Shown here piece by piece: positions 50,881-62,023 of a stretch of DNA of 64,000 nucleotides; position 1 is the stretch's first letter; every line of letters begins with the position of its first letter. Below the pieces are notes generated by a model that was not told where the DNA came from, ran no database searches, and saw nothing but the letters and a program-made list of their open reading frames with translations. The position numbers and the translations under genes were made by a program. The DNA is from Tanytarsus gracilentus. Its lineage: Eukaryota > Arthropoda > Insecta > Diptera > Chironomidae. The stretch is from the NCBI GenBank assembly GCA_038502055.1, contig JAXRKN010000043.1, forward strand, positions 3,348,001 to 3,412,000, given 5' to 3'.

Positions 50881-50886
50881 TTTATT
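50881..50886 (-). terminator. Poly(A) signal of FANK1
   Basis: TTTATT on the plus strand, 36 bases beyond the FANK1 stop at 50922. It lies about 30 bp from the opposing signal at 50848, so the two transcripts probably overlap at their ends. Confidence 0.55.
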
Positions 50887-50921
50887 CACAAAAATTCTAA
50901 AACTACAAAAAAAATCTTTAA

Positions 50922-52124
50922 TTAAAAGACTTTACTTAAAACCACACTCTGTTCGAGTGCAGAAACTGCCTGGCTCGTTGTTTCATCACCCGTCTCATCT
51001 TCTCCCTCGTCTTTATTCATTTGCCGCGACATGATTAATTTCTGTACATTGTGTTTGAGCTTAAGCTTCGCATCGCTTCTCTTAGGTTTATAATTAAGTA
51101 AAATTTCAATCAATTCGGGACTTCCAATCATTCGCACGTGCTGCAAAACGGAGATTCGAGTATTATCGCGAACTGCCTGCGATGCCTTTGAATCCAAAAG
51201 ATAGCGAACAATTTCGAGATTCGCTCTGCAGACGATAGCGCGCAGCAAGAGGGTGTATCCGTTTAATTCCTTGGTCTCTGGATGAATGCCCAATGTTTCG
51301 ATACAATATGCGACCGACTTGAGATTATTTGAATCAATCGCATGATGAGCAACATTCAGGCCCAAAATATCCTTAGCTATTTAGAATAATTATACAATAA
51401 TTAAAATCTTATAGAAATAAGATATAAAAAAGAAATACCCCTAATTTCAGCCTTGTAAGTGACTAGTAAATCAGCCATTTCTAGATATCCATGAAAAAGT
51501 GCAACATGTAAATTCGTCCTTTGCAAAAACGGAATTCCAATATTAACGTCAGCGCCTTGATCGAGTAGGAATTTCGCAACCGCCAAATCATTGTTCGTTA
51601 CAGCAATGCACAACGTACTAAATGATCGGAATGTGAGCGTTAAAAACTCGGGCATGACATCGAGATAGGATTTAATTAAATTAATCTCCGATTTTTGCAC
51701 GGCTCTAATGAAAGTTTTGTGGGATGGAACGACTTGAATTGAGCACTGAAAAATTTTAAGTTTGATTTTTGGAATTTCCCTCAATTAAACTTACCTTGAT
51801 GATCTCCGACGAATCCACAACCTCAAATTTATCTTTTCCCGCAACCATTACCAAAATCTTCATGCTATAGCAGGTGTTTTGCTCAAGATTTTTAATCGTA
51901 CACGAAGACTTTCGTAGCCAACAAATTGTATCCCACTCGTTGCGATTTTTTAGGGTAACTACCTTAAAAACTTTTTCATCGAGATCGTCATCATAAAGCC
52001 ACTCGAGAACAACCGTTGAGGAAGTTTGTTTTGCAATTTTTACATACTTGAAATTTGAGACTTGCTGATGTTCTGCAAACTCATCTTTAAGGTCAGACTC
52101 TAAAGTTCTTTGATCAGTTTCCAT
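50922..52124 (-). CDS. Fank1: FANK1-like protein: fibronectin III domain plus ankyrin repeats
   Basis: Three exons, 52124-51795, 51745-51439 and 51376-50922, join to 363 residues (human FANK1 is 345). Residues about 25-115 form an FN3 domain (SSTVVLEWLYDDD ... NLEQNTCYSMKILVMV). Ankyrin repeats cover about 118-320, with clear units such as LTLTFRSFSTLCIAVTNNDL, AKFLLDQGADVNIG, RTNLHVALFHGYLEMADLLV and GYTLLLRAIVCRANLEIVRYLLDSKAS. The tail is charged. The FN3-then-ankyrin order is unusual and characteristic of FANK1, a protein known in vertebrates mainly from testis, where it is linked to spermatid differentiation and transcription. It is tail-to-tail with the FAH gene, with 161 bp between stops. 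Confidence 0.9.
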
Positions 52125-53271
52125 TATTGGAGAAAAATAAACAAATCACATGTAGGTAAGTCGTGGCTATGGAGACACAACAAGGATTGTTTTCAAAATA
52201 CGTTACAAAGCTGAACACGTGGCATCGAGTTCAACTAATATCGGACTTAAATTCTTCTTCTTAATTACTTCATCACAAGCTTTTATAAAGTTGAAGTAAA
52301 ATCAATAAATATTTTGTTCTTTATAATGTTTTATTATGAATTCTCATTTATTCTCATTAAATTTCAATAGTTTACAATTTTCCAGTACAAAATAACCTCT
52401 TTGACAATTAAAATTCGTTAAAAGAATTAGAATAGCTTAAATTTAATACAGAAATTTTAAAAATGGTAAGAAAATTCTCGTAGTGACATTTTCAGGAAAA
52501 ATTTAATTATATTAAAATACATATTTACAAAAACATTCAATAGAAATAATTTTGACACACTTTTTATCCTTCACAAAAATGAATCGACTCGAAAATTAAT
52601 TTTTGTTTTAAATAAAATTGAGCAAAACTTTGGTTGAAAGTAATTTAAAATCTTTTCAAATCGTGAGCTTTAAAACAAAACAAAATTTCGCATCTTGACT
52701 TCATTTAAAATTGCTCAAGATTAATCTTCATATTCAGTGAGCGTGAGGAAACGCTAATAAAAGTGAATATGAAAGAACAAGGTCACGACTAACATCCGTT
52801 TCAGTGCACACTTTTAATTTAACAAAACATGAGCAAAAAATTATTTTTAAAGTGTTAATTAACACAAATGTATGTTGCATGTTGATTGAAAAGTGACAAA
52901 AAATTTGCGATCTGAGTACTTGGCACAGTGTAAATCCGGAAATCTTCAAAAATTTCCGCATATAGTTTTTTTCGGCTTCAATGTCTATTCAAGCAGTACA
53001 TGAGCATTGCACAGAATAAATATTTTACACATATGATTTGAGAGAGAATTTTATTTTAATGTTCTGAAACTTAAAAATTATCTAAAATAGTTAGAGTTTT
53101 TAAAAAATTATATCAGTTGAAACTTTATTGCACAAAAAATCTCTTTTCAAGTTTTCTCTCTCAACATAAAATTCAAGAATTAAATTATTAACACAAAATA
53201 AAATATCCTTTATGGAATGGTCACTAAATTAATGTAGAAAATGAGACTAAAAACACAGAAATTTTGAGCAC
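52125..53271. other. Intergenic region: FANK1 upstream and elongase 3' region
   Basis: AT-rich DNA between two minus-strand genes. It should hold the elongase 3' UTR on the right and the FANK1 promoter on the left. No further gene or repeat is recognised. Confidence 0.55.
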
Positions 53272-56200
53272 TTATTCAACTTTCTTTGCCGGCGGCGACG
53301 AGGACTTTTGTTTTCTGTAGTTTTGCATGTAGAAGTTCATGAATAGGACAAAGAAAATGACTGAGTTGAGCAGGAGAAGACTGGACATAAATTGTGGGAA
53401 TTCACAACCGATGCAGAGAGCGCGGATGTTATGGAAGATGCAGAGAACAAATTGAGCCTGTAATAAAAAAATAAATTGGTAATTATTTTTTTCCGCCTGT
53501 TGAACACCAAGAATTGCTGCAAAAATTTATGCAACACTAATTTGCTTTATTTAGAACTTTCGTAATAATTAATAATGGCCTTCTCGAAGCTTTGCATGGA
53601 TTCACTTTTGAAATTATTCACGAAGTTTGCGCATCTTCCACACGTTCACTAATTTGTTTTTGTGGTTTTAATTAATTAGGGAGTAGATTGTTTCTTGGTT
53701 AAGCTTTAAGTTTCCGGTTGTGTGCTTCTTTGGCAACTTTAGAAATTAAAAGCTTCACGAGTCGTTGCTTGATTTAAATATTTTTCATGCTTTAATTTTT
53801 TAAAAGAATTCAAACTTTTTTTCAAAGCTAAAAAGTTCTTTAATTGATTTCCACCCATTTAATTATACATCAATAATTAATTCTGCAAATACGGAAATCA
53901 GAACACAAATCAGTATTTGATATTTACTTTAGTCGTTTATTCTTCTTGCTCGATGAGTTTGATTATCAAAAGACACGCATGTGTTGTAAAATGATATGCT
54001 AATAATAATTTAAAATTTTCATAATCATGTTCTCCGATATTAGGATGTAAAAATTCACTCAGACACCTGATGCCGATCAAAAATTAAATATTGCTGTTAT
54101 ACTAAAGGTCAGTTTTAGAGTGAAATAAAATTTTTTTATTTTTAAAAATTAATTTTTTAGAAGATTGTGGAAAAAAATTATTTTCTTGTCATTCAGAAAA
54201 CTAAAATTTCCGCAATTTATTTCCACAATTTTATTCTTTCCACTCGACCGATCGCGAAAATCTGAGTCGATAACTTTAAATAATTTTATCATGATCATGA
54301 AAAAGCTTTGAAATGTGGGTTATGCATCGCAGAAGTTCATGCTAAAATGCAATTATTGGTATTCGCATTGACTTTAATTTAAAATCGCCCCGAAGCAAGT
54401 TTTTTTCTGCATTCATTTTGACCTTCAAGAAAAAAAACTTACATTACATAGCCAATCAAATTGTTGTTGGCACTTTTATATAATATTAAGCAAAAAATGC
54501 ACATTTTCATCTCGCGTCGTCGTCAATTTAGTATTTAATATCTGCCGATACTCAGTCGTTGACATATAAATCATGAAGTTAAAGCGCGCCGAGATTCATT
54601 CTTCGCGGCACTAACTTAGGCAATATCTCACATTGAAAGTGAAACTGAATGTCATTGCTCTCAATTAAATGAAGAAAAAAATATCTCATTGCCCGCTATA
54701 ACTTCATCTCCAGCATGCGTGTTTATTTTACTGTTGTCGCTCGTTTTGTGCAAAAAAAAGATTCAATGTCGTTTCATTGATGACTTTTTGTCTTCTCAAG
54801 AAAATTACGTGATAGCGAAAATCCACACATATAAATTCGAATGGGTCAATGGATGCAGTTTCTGATAAATCAGACAGAGACAGCAGAATGTAGTTTAAGG
54901 TCGAAGAAAAATTACGTAAAAAGAGAAATTTTCTACTCGGCGTAGCTACATGTAGGTCGGTTTGTATTTTCAATGTCGTTCTGTCATGTTCATCATGCAG
55001 TTGAGCTTCGGCTTTTAAAGGATTTAATTAATGGAAGTTATGTAAGAATTTTTAACAATATTTTGGTATTTAAATTTTAACGTCTTTAAAAAATTTAAAA
55101 ATTTTACTCACAATTTGAATCTCAGTCATCCACTTTTTCCACCACAAGTACTTTTGATATTGTGGTCCCATGGCGGAGAGCATGTAGTAGAAGTACATTA
55201 GAACATGCACAAAGTTATTGAGAATATTTGGGAATGTTGCATTTCCACCTTGAAAAAGTTAAGTAGAAAAAAAACATCGTTAAAGCGAACATGGTTATAC
55301 ATAAGTGCATTTAGTGTTATACTAACCGGCAATGAACTTAACAAGCACCCATGCTTCCAATGGTGTCAATGAGTGATGATATAAATGGAGCCATGTAATT
55401 TGTGTCTTTTTCTTACGAAGCACAAAGAAAATCGTGTCGGCGAATTCAGTCAATTTTGAAAGGTAGTAAACATAACACAAGTTGAGCATCTGCAAATTAA
55501 AATAAAATAATTTTAATATTTTTTTTACTAACTGAGGAAGTTTCTCTAAAAAGAACATAACTGCGCTTTGAGTATCACTCGATTGCTTTTGAACAGGTTT
55601 TTGCATAGAAAGTGAAAAACTTGAAACTGTTCATTGCACCGGCAAGGTCGTTCTTGCACATTTTTCTACAGCATGCATTTAAAGTTCAAAATCATATTAA
55701 AGCATGCGCGACTGTGACTGTGATCAGCCGTTAAATGCACCTCTTAAATTATTACATGCACACGCAAATTTTTATGATCGAGCATGACACGAAGAAAATA
55801 AATTTTAACACAATTACTCTCGTCACACTTAACGCGATTATCTGCTTCCTAATCGGCTCTGACAGTTATTGAAAGTAATTTTAAAGATAATCGGATTTTT
55901 TTGTGTGTTTAAAAGGCGGAGTTTAGAGTTGATTCATTGGATTTTGACCACCTTGACTGAAGACGGAAATCTTCAAAAATTGCAAGTAATGAAACGTTGC
56001 TGAAAGTATTTGTTCAAAATTCGTTGAAACATTTTTTATTTTTAAAGAATTTAAGGAATCAGAAATTTTTAAAAAATATTTTTCCATTTTATAAAAAATA
56101 AATTTAAAATATTTTCGTTCACGACTTTATCAACAGCTTCACTTTGATTTGCATGAGAAAATATCATCGATGTACACTTATCTAAGCACATAGCAAGTCG

Positions 56201-58359
56201 CAAATAAATCAGTGACTATTTGTGCACCTTCAGTTTCTAATCCAAGGATGCATTCTATAGAGATTTATGTATTGCCATCTACAAATATTACACGAGTGTC
56301 ATAAAAGAAATATTAACACATTTGCGGATGCAATTGTATTTTTATTTTCAAAGTGATGCTTTGTATTTCGTGTCTAAAAACAGAATGAAACTTGTTCGAT
56401 GTTTTGACGCGAATTTTTAGGAGTTCAAAAATATTTTAAAATATAATTTTTGTAAGAATTGAAATAATTTTTCTTAAATTTATCAACCCTCAACTCCATG
56501 ACACTCTGTCTTACTTAACACGTTCATTATGATAAAAATTTACTTACCCGTCTTGACATGTAATTATCAGTATAATCAACGGTTTGGCATGTGTAGCTGT
56601 ATCCTCGCATCCATCCAGCCATTAAATGCTGAAATTAAGATAAAAAGTGAAAATAAAAGTTTAATGCCGGCGTGCATGTTTATTTATGATATTATTGGGT
56701 AGTAAAGTGAGTTCAAGACCTTACACACTTATGGTATCTCTCAATCAATACGTACCTCGTAAAACATGTAAGCGCTAAGAAGGACTTGAAAAGCATTGTA
56801 ATAGATAAGCGTACTCTTTAGGCCGTAGGGCTTTCTGTCGCGCATATAAAATGGACCGATTATCATCACCCATGACAAATATACAAGTACAAGGGCAATA
56901 GTTGGCAGGGGTGTGTCGACAAATGCATAGTTTTTCACTCTGCTATCTGTTGAGAAGAAGATGAAAAATTAACATAAAAATTCGGCATCAAGCTGGCTAA
57001 CATTTGGCAAGGGCTTATGTAAATTTTCGTTAACATCTTAAAAGGTTTCTCATATGGCATAATAAATTTAATAACACACTCATATAGTTCGATAAATAAC
57101 CTTAGTTAAGGTTTTGGGTTTGACTAAAAAAAATTAACGTAGATGAAAATTTAAATTTATTTTAAGTTTTAAAAATTAATTTAAATTTTTAAATTTTAAA
57201 TTTAATAGCCTAAAACACAGCACAATTAATATAATTAACTCAGTAAAATATAAAATATCGCAAAAAAGTCAACACTTTAATACTTTTCAGCAAAAAACCC
57301 AACAAGTTATTCAAGTAAATTTTTTTTGCAAATAATTCAAGCACACCCAAATCGATTGAATCCACAAAAAAAAATATCGACTTAAGAAATTATCAAAATA
57401 TTCATGTTCATGGTCAGAGGCACTCTTAATATGCCAATACAATTAAACCGTCAAATGATGATGACCATAGACTTAAGTCGCTTCCTCGGTATTTGCGTAA
57501 TCGCATTTTTGAGAGATTCGCTCATTGAAAATGAGAATTAAAAAAATCAATGGTTCGAATAGAGCATTGACAATCGTGTAAAGGTCATTATCAAAAATTA
57601 TTAAATGCGCTAACTTCAAGATGATCATTTACTCTGTCAATGCCGCACGAATAATTTTATTCATCACTCATCTCTTACACATACGCAGATCAAAATGTTA
57701 TGACATCATCAAAAGATCGCCACTGAAGAATTTCCTTTTGCTTCTTTTTCTCTTTCACACGTGACGGTCGTTAAAATCCCACGATTATAGCTCTTATAGG
57801 GCTTAAGGCATTTAATGATCCGGGTGATAAAAAAAAGGTGTTCGAGAAGTCGATGAAATTCGCCACGTTTGAGACCGAATAATTTTTTTCACGGTCACAT
57901 AAAATAAGTTAAGTAATGCATGTGTGACTAGATAATTAAGGCACTTGAGATTTTATTGCCCTAGGTTAGTTGCGTTTCATTAAAGAGAAAATTTAAGTAA
58001 TTAATTTTATCACAAACTTTTTTTAATTAATGAAAATTTATTCTATTTTTTTTGTGAAGTTCTAATTAAACTTTTAGCACATTTTGAATAATTTTTTAGG
58101 TTCATCACTCTGCAGTCATTAAAATCTTTTTAAATTTTTTTTGCACTTTTTTTAGCCACTTGAACATTAAACTTTAATCTCGTATTATAAAAGTTCATTT
58201 ACCTCCCAGCCGCTCATCAATCACTGTCCAATATCTCAGCACTAAATTGGTGATAGCTAATGGCCAATTTTCCTGAGGTGTATTGTATTCGTCCCAAGCC
58301 ATTTTAATAAAATTGTGACCATAGCCATTTAATCCATCGTATGCTGTGTAGTTATCCAT
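53272..58359 (-). CDS. ELOVL-type very-long-chain fatty-acid elongase
   Basis: Six exons join in frame to 304 residues: 58359-58203, 56946-56756, 56628-56548, 55489-55327, 55248-55112 and 53457-53272. The family signature is complete: KPYGLKSTLIYYNAFQV, YYLSKLTEFADTIFFVLRKK, the catalytic histidine box HLYHH at 178-182, NNFVHVLMYFYYMLSAMG and a late NFYMQNY, with several membrane helices and a lysine-containing tail (KKVE) suiting ER retention. ELOVL enzymes catalyse the first, condensing step of very-long-chain fatty-acid elongation in the ER with malonyl-CoA. Insects have many paralogs for cuticular lipids and pheromones, and this one cannot be assigned further. The box has Leu where many relatives have Val (HVYHH). 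Introns of 1.65 and 1.26 kb flank the internal exons. Confidence 0.95.
53458..55111 (-). other. Last intron of the elongase
   Basis: An AT-rich intron of about 1.65 kb between elongase exons 5 and 6. Reading frames here (for example 54728-54973 on the minus strand) are short and unrecognisable. No nested gene is seen. Confidence 0.6.
55490..56547 (-). other. Third intron of the elongase
   Basis: AT-rich intron of about 1.06 kb with nothing recognisable in it. Confidence 0.6.
56947..58202 (-). other. First coding intron of the elongase
   Basis: AT-rich intron of about 1.26 kb. I see no gene or clear repeat in it. Confidence 0.6.
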
Positions 58360-58867
58360 TTTTTAACTTTAAAGAATTTCAAATTTATCACAGAAATTAA
58401 AAAATTATGTGCACTAATTGAATCAAATGATTTTGTCTTTTAGTTAAACTATTTTTTCAGTTTTATTATTTATTTTCGCTTTTCCATAACGAAAAAAATC
58501 TCACAAAAAAATCACTCGATTCGGTAAACTACTCGCAAAGTGTTCTTTAAGTTTTTTAATTATCCACGAACCGAATTTAATTTATTTATTTTTTAAAGAT
58601 GTTTAAGTCTTGAGAGTCTAACAACCGAATCTATCGAAGGCACCGAGAGAACTGACTTAATAGCGCAAATGAGACTTTACATTTTTACTTCACTAACCGA
58701 TCGATTCCTACTACAAAAAAATCTCCGCTCAGCTCTTAAAGAAAAAAAAGCTTTTAGGTTGTAATCAAAAGTACTGACTAACACACACACATGCTTAACA
58801 TATATGCGCTGCCTTAGGTGATATTCTTGAGACGAAAATTTACGAAAAATATGCTTTGGTCTGTTGC

Positions 58868-58992
58868 AAGGATGAGACGCTAAAAATATTTTCTAATTTT
58901 TTTTTTCATTTTAAAAAATTAAAATCTCGTAAAAATTTTAAAATCTATTTTTTTTTGGCGTTGAGTAAAATTTTTTTTAGCGTCCACTCCTT
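58868..58992. mobile_element. MITE-like inverted-repeat element upstream of the elongase
   Basis: The left end AAGGATGAGACGCTAAAAA (from 58868) faces a minus-strand right end AAGGAGTGGACGCTAAAAA (from 58992), 16 of 19 matching, around a 125-bp AT-rich unit. It is the only clear member outside the adhesion-gene intron. Confidence 0.5.
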
Positions 58993-61173
58993 CCCCACAA
59001 ATTAGCATTTTTCAGACATTTAATGTGTTTTCGTGTGCGATTCACTTGTTCATTCGCACCACCACCGAAGCGTTGTATAAAACTTAAACGCTTAATGTCC
59101 TTCATTGCGCTACCGTAGTTGAGGAAAATCTCTCTCTTACTCGATTTCCCCTTCTGTTTTTATTTTTGACCGTCTTTGTGTACTCTCTGAGGTCAATTTT
59201 ATTGCAAAATTACAACCGAAAAAAGAGCTTTTGATGCAACTCAATTTAGAAGGAAACTCAGATTAATTGGTTTGGCCTCTCAATCAATTCACATTGCGTA
59301 AGGATGGGCCTTAAATAGATTTCTAAGACAATAATTGCTCGATCATGAGTAGCAGGTACGATTTTCGAGGTAAACGATTGATTTTTTCTCTTCTTCATCA
59401 TCGATGCATCTTTTGTCTCATGCGGAATTTGACATTGGTCCACTTCGAGATGAGATGACACATAATAAAATCAAATGAGTCGTTAGATGACCATGTGAAG
59501 GTTTATTAACTGCAATTGGATGCTAAGTTTACATCAATTGTGAAGTTAATTGACATTTTGAGTCTTTTAGTTTCGTTATTTAACAATTTTCTACGTTCAA
59601 CTTTGTTCTCAAAAGCTTTTGAACCGTGAAAAGAAAAAGTTAAGTAATTTCATTTGACGAAAAATTTGAGAAAAATAGAGCAATTTTGAAAGAATTGGTC
59701 ATTGAGAAAAAGTAAATAAAAAAATTATGTTCAGTCAAGCCACACGCTTGAAACAATTTTGATGATAAAATTTGGTTGCTAAAAATTAAAAACACGCGAG
59801 TCTAAAATTCAGTAAAATTTGCAATTTCTTTATTGGACTTTTTAAATTCAATCTCAGGTGCAGATAAAAGTAAACTTTGCATGCCATCTTTGAATTAATT
59901 AATTTGAAATTATCAAAAAAGTTACATTAATTAAAAGAAAAACCGGTGGATAAATGCAACATCCGCAGTTAATTTAATGGAAGCTACTTCATCATTATTA
60001 ATTAAGCTGAAAAAAATTGTTTTGATATAAACTAAAGTGTGACAGGTGAGAGATCAAAAAGAAGTCAATTGCGGCTAGTTTTTACTCAGAAAATCGTCAT
60101 TCATATTCCACAAAATATTTCGTTGAAAAATAAAAGTTAGAGATGAGAGAGAATGCAAAAAACATTTAATGTCGTCAAACAAACTTTTGTAACTCTCATC
60201 GGTTTTCTCTTGACCTTGCATATCTCAACTTTGAGTTTCCTCTATTGTTGTTGTTGTAATTTTTATTTCCTTAAATTTACACATATAGTCGAAACGGGTT
60301 TGATGACACTTTTTACTTTGATTTGCGCACGTTTTAATTTTTTCGTTTTGGGAAGTTTGTCATCGTGGATTTTACTTGTACATTGAATAACGAAGAGCTT
60401 ATTCCGGATGGTAAACTAAGAAATTCTTCGATTATTTAATATTTGCGAAAGACCGTTTTGATGATAATTATTTGCTCACTATACAAATTTTCAGGAATTA
60501 CCAGAACTGTTATTTTTAGAAATTATTTTGAACATGAGAAAAAATTCTTTTCGTCAATTTAAAAAATTCTAATATTTTGTTAAAAATCTTCTAATAGCTA
60601 AAAGACTTGTTCATACTTGAACCAAATACTTTAAACTTTTAAAATTGCATAATAATAATTTTAGCGCGCTCGTGCACTTGAAAAATTATGGTGATGCAAT
60701 TTTGAGAGAAGAAAAACTGCAGAAAATTTATAAACTAACGCTCTCCGGTGGCAATTAAAAAATGTTCACGACCAATGTGTGTATGAACGCCACATGCCAT
60801 GCATTAAATGGACTTCTTCAAGTTGAAGCTTTTTTTTCTCCACAGAGCATTGGAGTTTTTCAAAGCCAAGTTGGTCAATCGGCACAACCATGATTGTTCA
60901 AATTATTTACTGCTTAAACTTGAACTTTTTTTCTACGAAATTTTTTTAGTGGCATGCTCGAGATGCTCCAGAGAAAATCAGTTGAGGAAATTTTTTTATT
61001 TAATATTTTTCGATAAATGCGGTATGTGGTTCAAGGTTGATAAATATCGCATAATGTGCACCTACGTCGTTCACTCAATTCAAACCGGAATGCTGCTGTT
61101 TGAGATCAATTACCTGATGAAGTCAGCATGAAGCAAAATAAATATATCAATTATGGGAAATAATTTTTAATTT

Positions 61174-61179
61174 TTTATT
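61174..61179 (-). terminator. Poly(A) signal of defensin
   Basis: TTTATT on the plus strand, 9 bases past the defensin stop at 61188, giving a very short 3' UTR. Confidence 0.6.
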
Positions 61180-61187
61180 GAATTTTA

Positions 61188-61457
61188 TCATCGACAAACG
61201 CAGACTTTTTGAGAATTGCAATATCCTCCACGTCTTCCTCGCAATAAACAGTGTCCAGCACATGCACGCTCATTCCCAATAAGATCACATGTTACGAACT
61301 TTTCATGGCTCAAAATATTTCCCGCGACGATTTCCTTTTCTGTGGCATTAAAAATAATTTAAAGTAAAAATTTAATTTAATCATTCTTACCCTCGTGAGG
61401 TGTTGAAGAAGCAACAGCAAGAACTGCGAAAATTGTAAAAATTAAAGTGAAACGCAT
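61188..61457 (-). CDS. Def: Insect defensin (cysteine-stabilised alpha-beta antimicrobial peptide)
   Basis: Two exons, 61457-61391 and 61339-61188, join to 72 residues, with donor GTAAG and acceptor CCACAG. Residues 1-19 are a signal peptide (MRFTLIFTIFAVLAVASS). A short acidic propeptide of about 19 residues follows. The mature region starts near VTCDL and has six cysteines spaced C-x8-C-x3-C-x9-C-x5-C-x-C, with the family core ACAGHCLLRG and GGYCNSQKVCVCR. This is the arthropod defensin pattern: a secreted, fat-body and haemocyte peptide that permeabilises mainly Gram-positive bacteria. The RxRR furin site usual before the mature peptide is absent (HEKFVTC instead), and the precursor is shorter than the usual 90-100 residues. 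The start was chosen by signal peptide and frame. The promoter has TATA and kappaB sites. Confidence 0.93.
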
Positions 61458-61520
61458 TATGAGATTTTTAGCTTTTGAGGTTCGAAATAATTCTGATGTC
61501 GATTTTAAAAGAGCATTTTG

Positions 61521-61528
61521 TATTTATA
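61521..61528 (-). promoter_or_regulatory. TATA box of defensin
   Basis: The minus strand reads TATAAATA from 61528 to 61521, 64 bp upstream of the ATG. A TCAGA initiator-like sequence lies about 34 bp downstream (A at 61494), giving a predicted short 5' UTR of roughly 37 bases. Confidence 0.7.
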
Positions 61529-61540
61529 AGAAAATATCCT

Positions 61541-61549
61541 GGGAATCCC
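61541..61549. promoter_or_regulatory. Palindromic kappaB site upstream of defensin
   Basis: GGGAATCCC (61541-61549) fits the NF-kappaB consensus GGGRNNYYCC, apart from a 9- rather than 10-base spacing, and is followed by A. It lies 13 bp upstream of the TATA box. Insect antimicrobial-peptide genes are induced through Rel factors (Relish, Dif, Dorsal) at such sites. A GATAAG sequence at about 61609-61614 could be an accompanying GATA (Serpent) site. Confidence 0.6.
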
Positions 61550-62023
61550 ATTGAGAATTTACAAAAGTAGAAATTAATTCGATTTATTGGGAAGCACCGA
61601 GAGCTGCTGATAAGAAGATGCTGTGAAGTACCAGAAAAAGTATCACATATTTATTTTATTTTTAAATCTTCACGTTCTCTCACCCTCAATTGTAATTATT
61701 AATCAATAATCGTGCGATATTTTTCCTCGACTGATGTTAAGAGGTCACAGTCGTGATTAAATGGTTAATAGAACGATTCTGAGAAAATTAATGAGATTTA
61801 AAGTGATTTGATTACATTTGCTTCTATTTAATGGCGTGACGCCGATAAGACAATTTTCCGTAACAAAATCGCGATTTCAAGCATGCAACCAAAAGGTTAA
61901 TTAGAAAGCCACAAAAAATTATTAAATCGAATGATTTACTAGAAAATCTGTTTGTACGTCATCAAGAATTAATTTTGTGAAAATTAAATCTTTCGTCATG
62001 CTTCGAGTAATTTTTAGGGACTT
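61550..62023. other. Upstream flank of defensin
   Basis: AT-rich, with a GATAAG near 61609 and another GATAAG near 61850. No coding sequence is recognised. It ends at the foldback element. Confidence 0.5.

Larger units (their letters stand above)
58360..61187. other. Upstream region of the elongase and downstream of defensin
   Basis: This stretch of about 2.8 kb contains the elongase promoter/5' UTR and, at 58868-58992, an inverted-repeat element. Open frames are short. The longest, 60808-61131 on the plus strand (107 codons), has an ATG but no recognisable domain and is not called as a gene. No TATA box can be assigned with confidence to the elongase. Confidence 0.5.

Noticed and set aside
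60808..61131. 107-codon open frame with ATG on the plus strand
   Set aside because: Phe/Leu-rich, no signal peptide or domain, no splice or promoter context, and in AT-rich intergenic DNA where frames of this length occur by chance.
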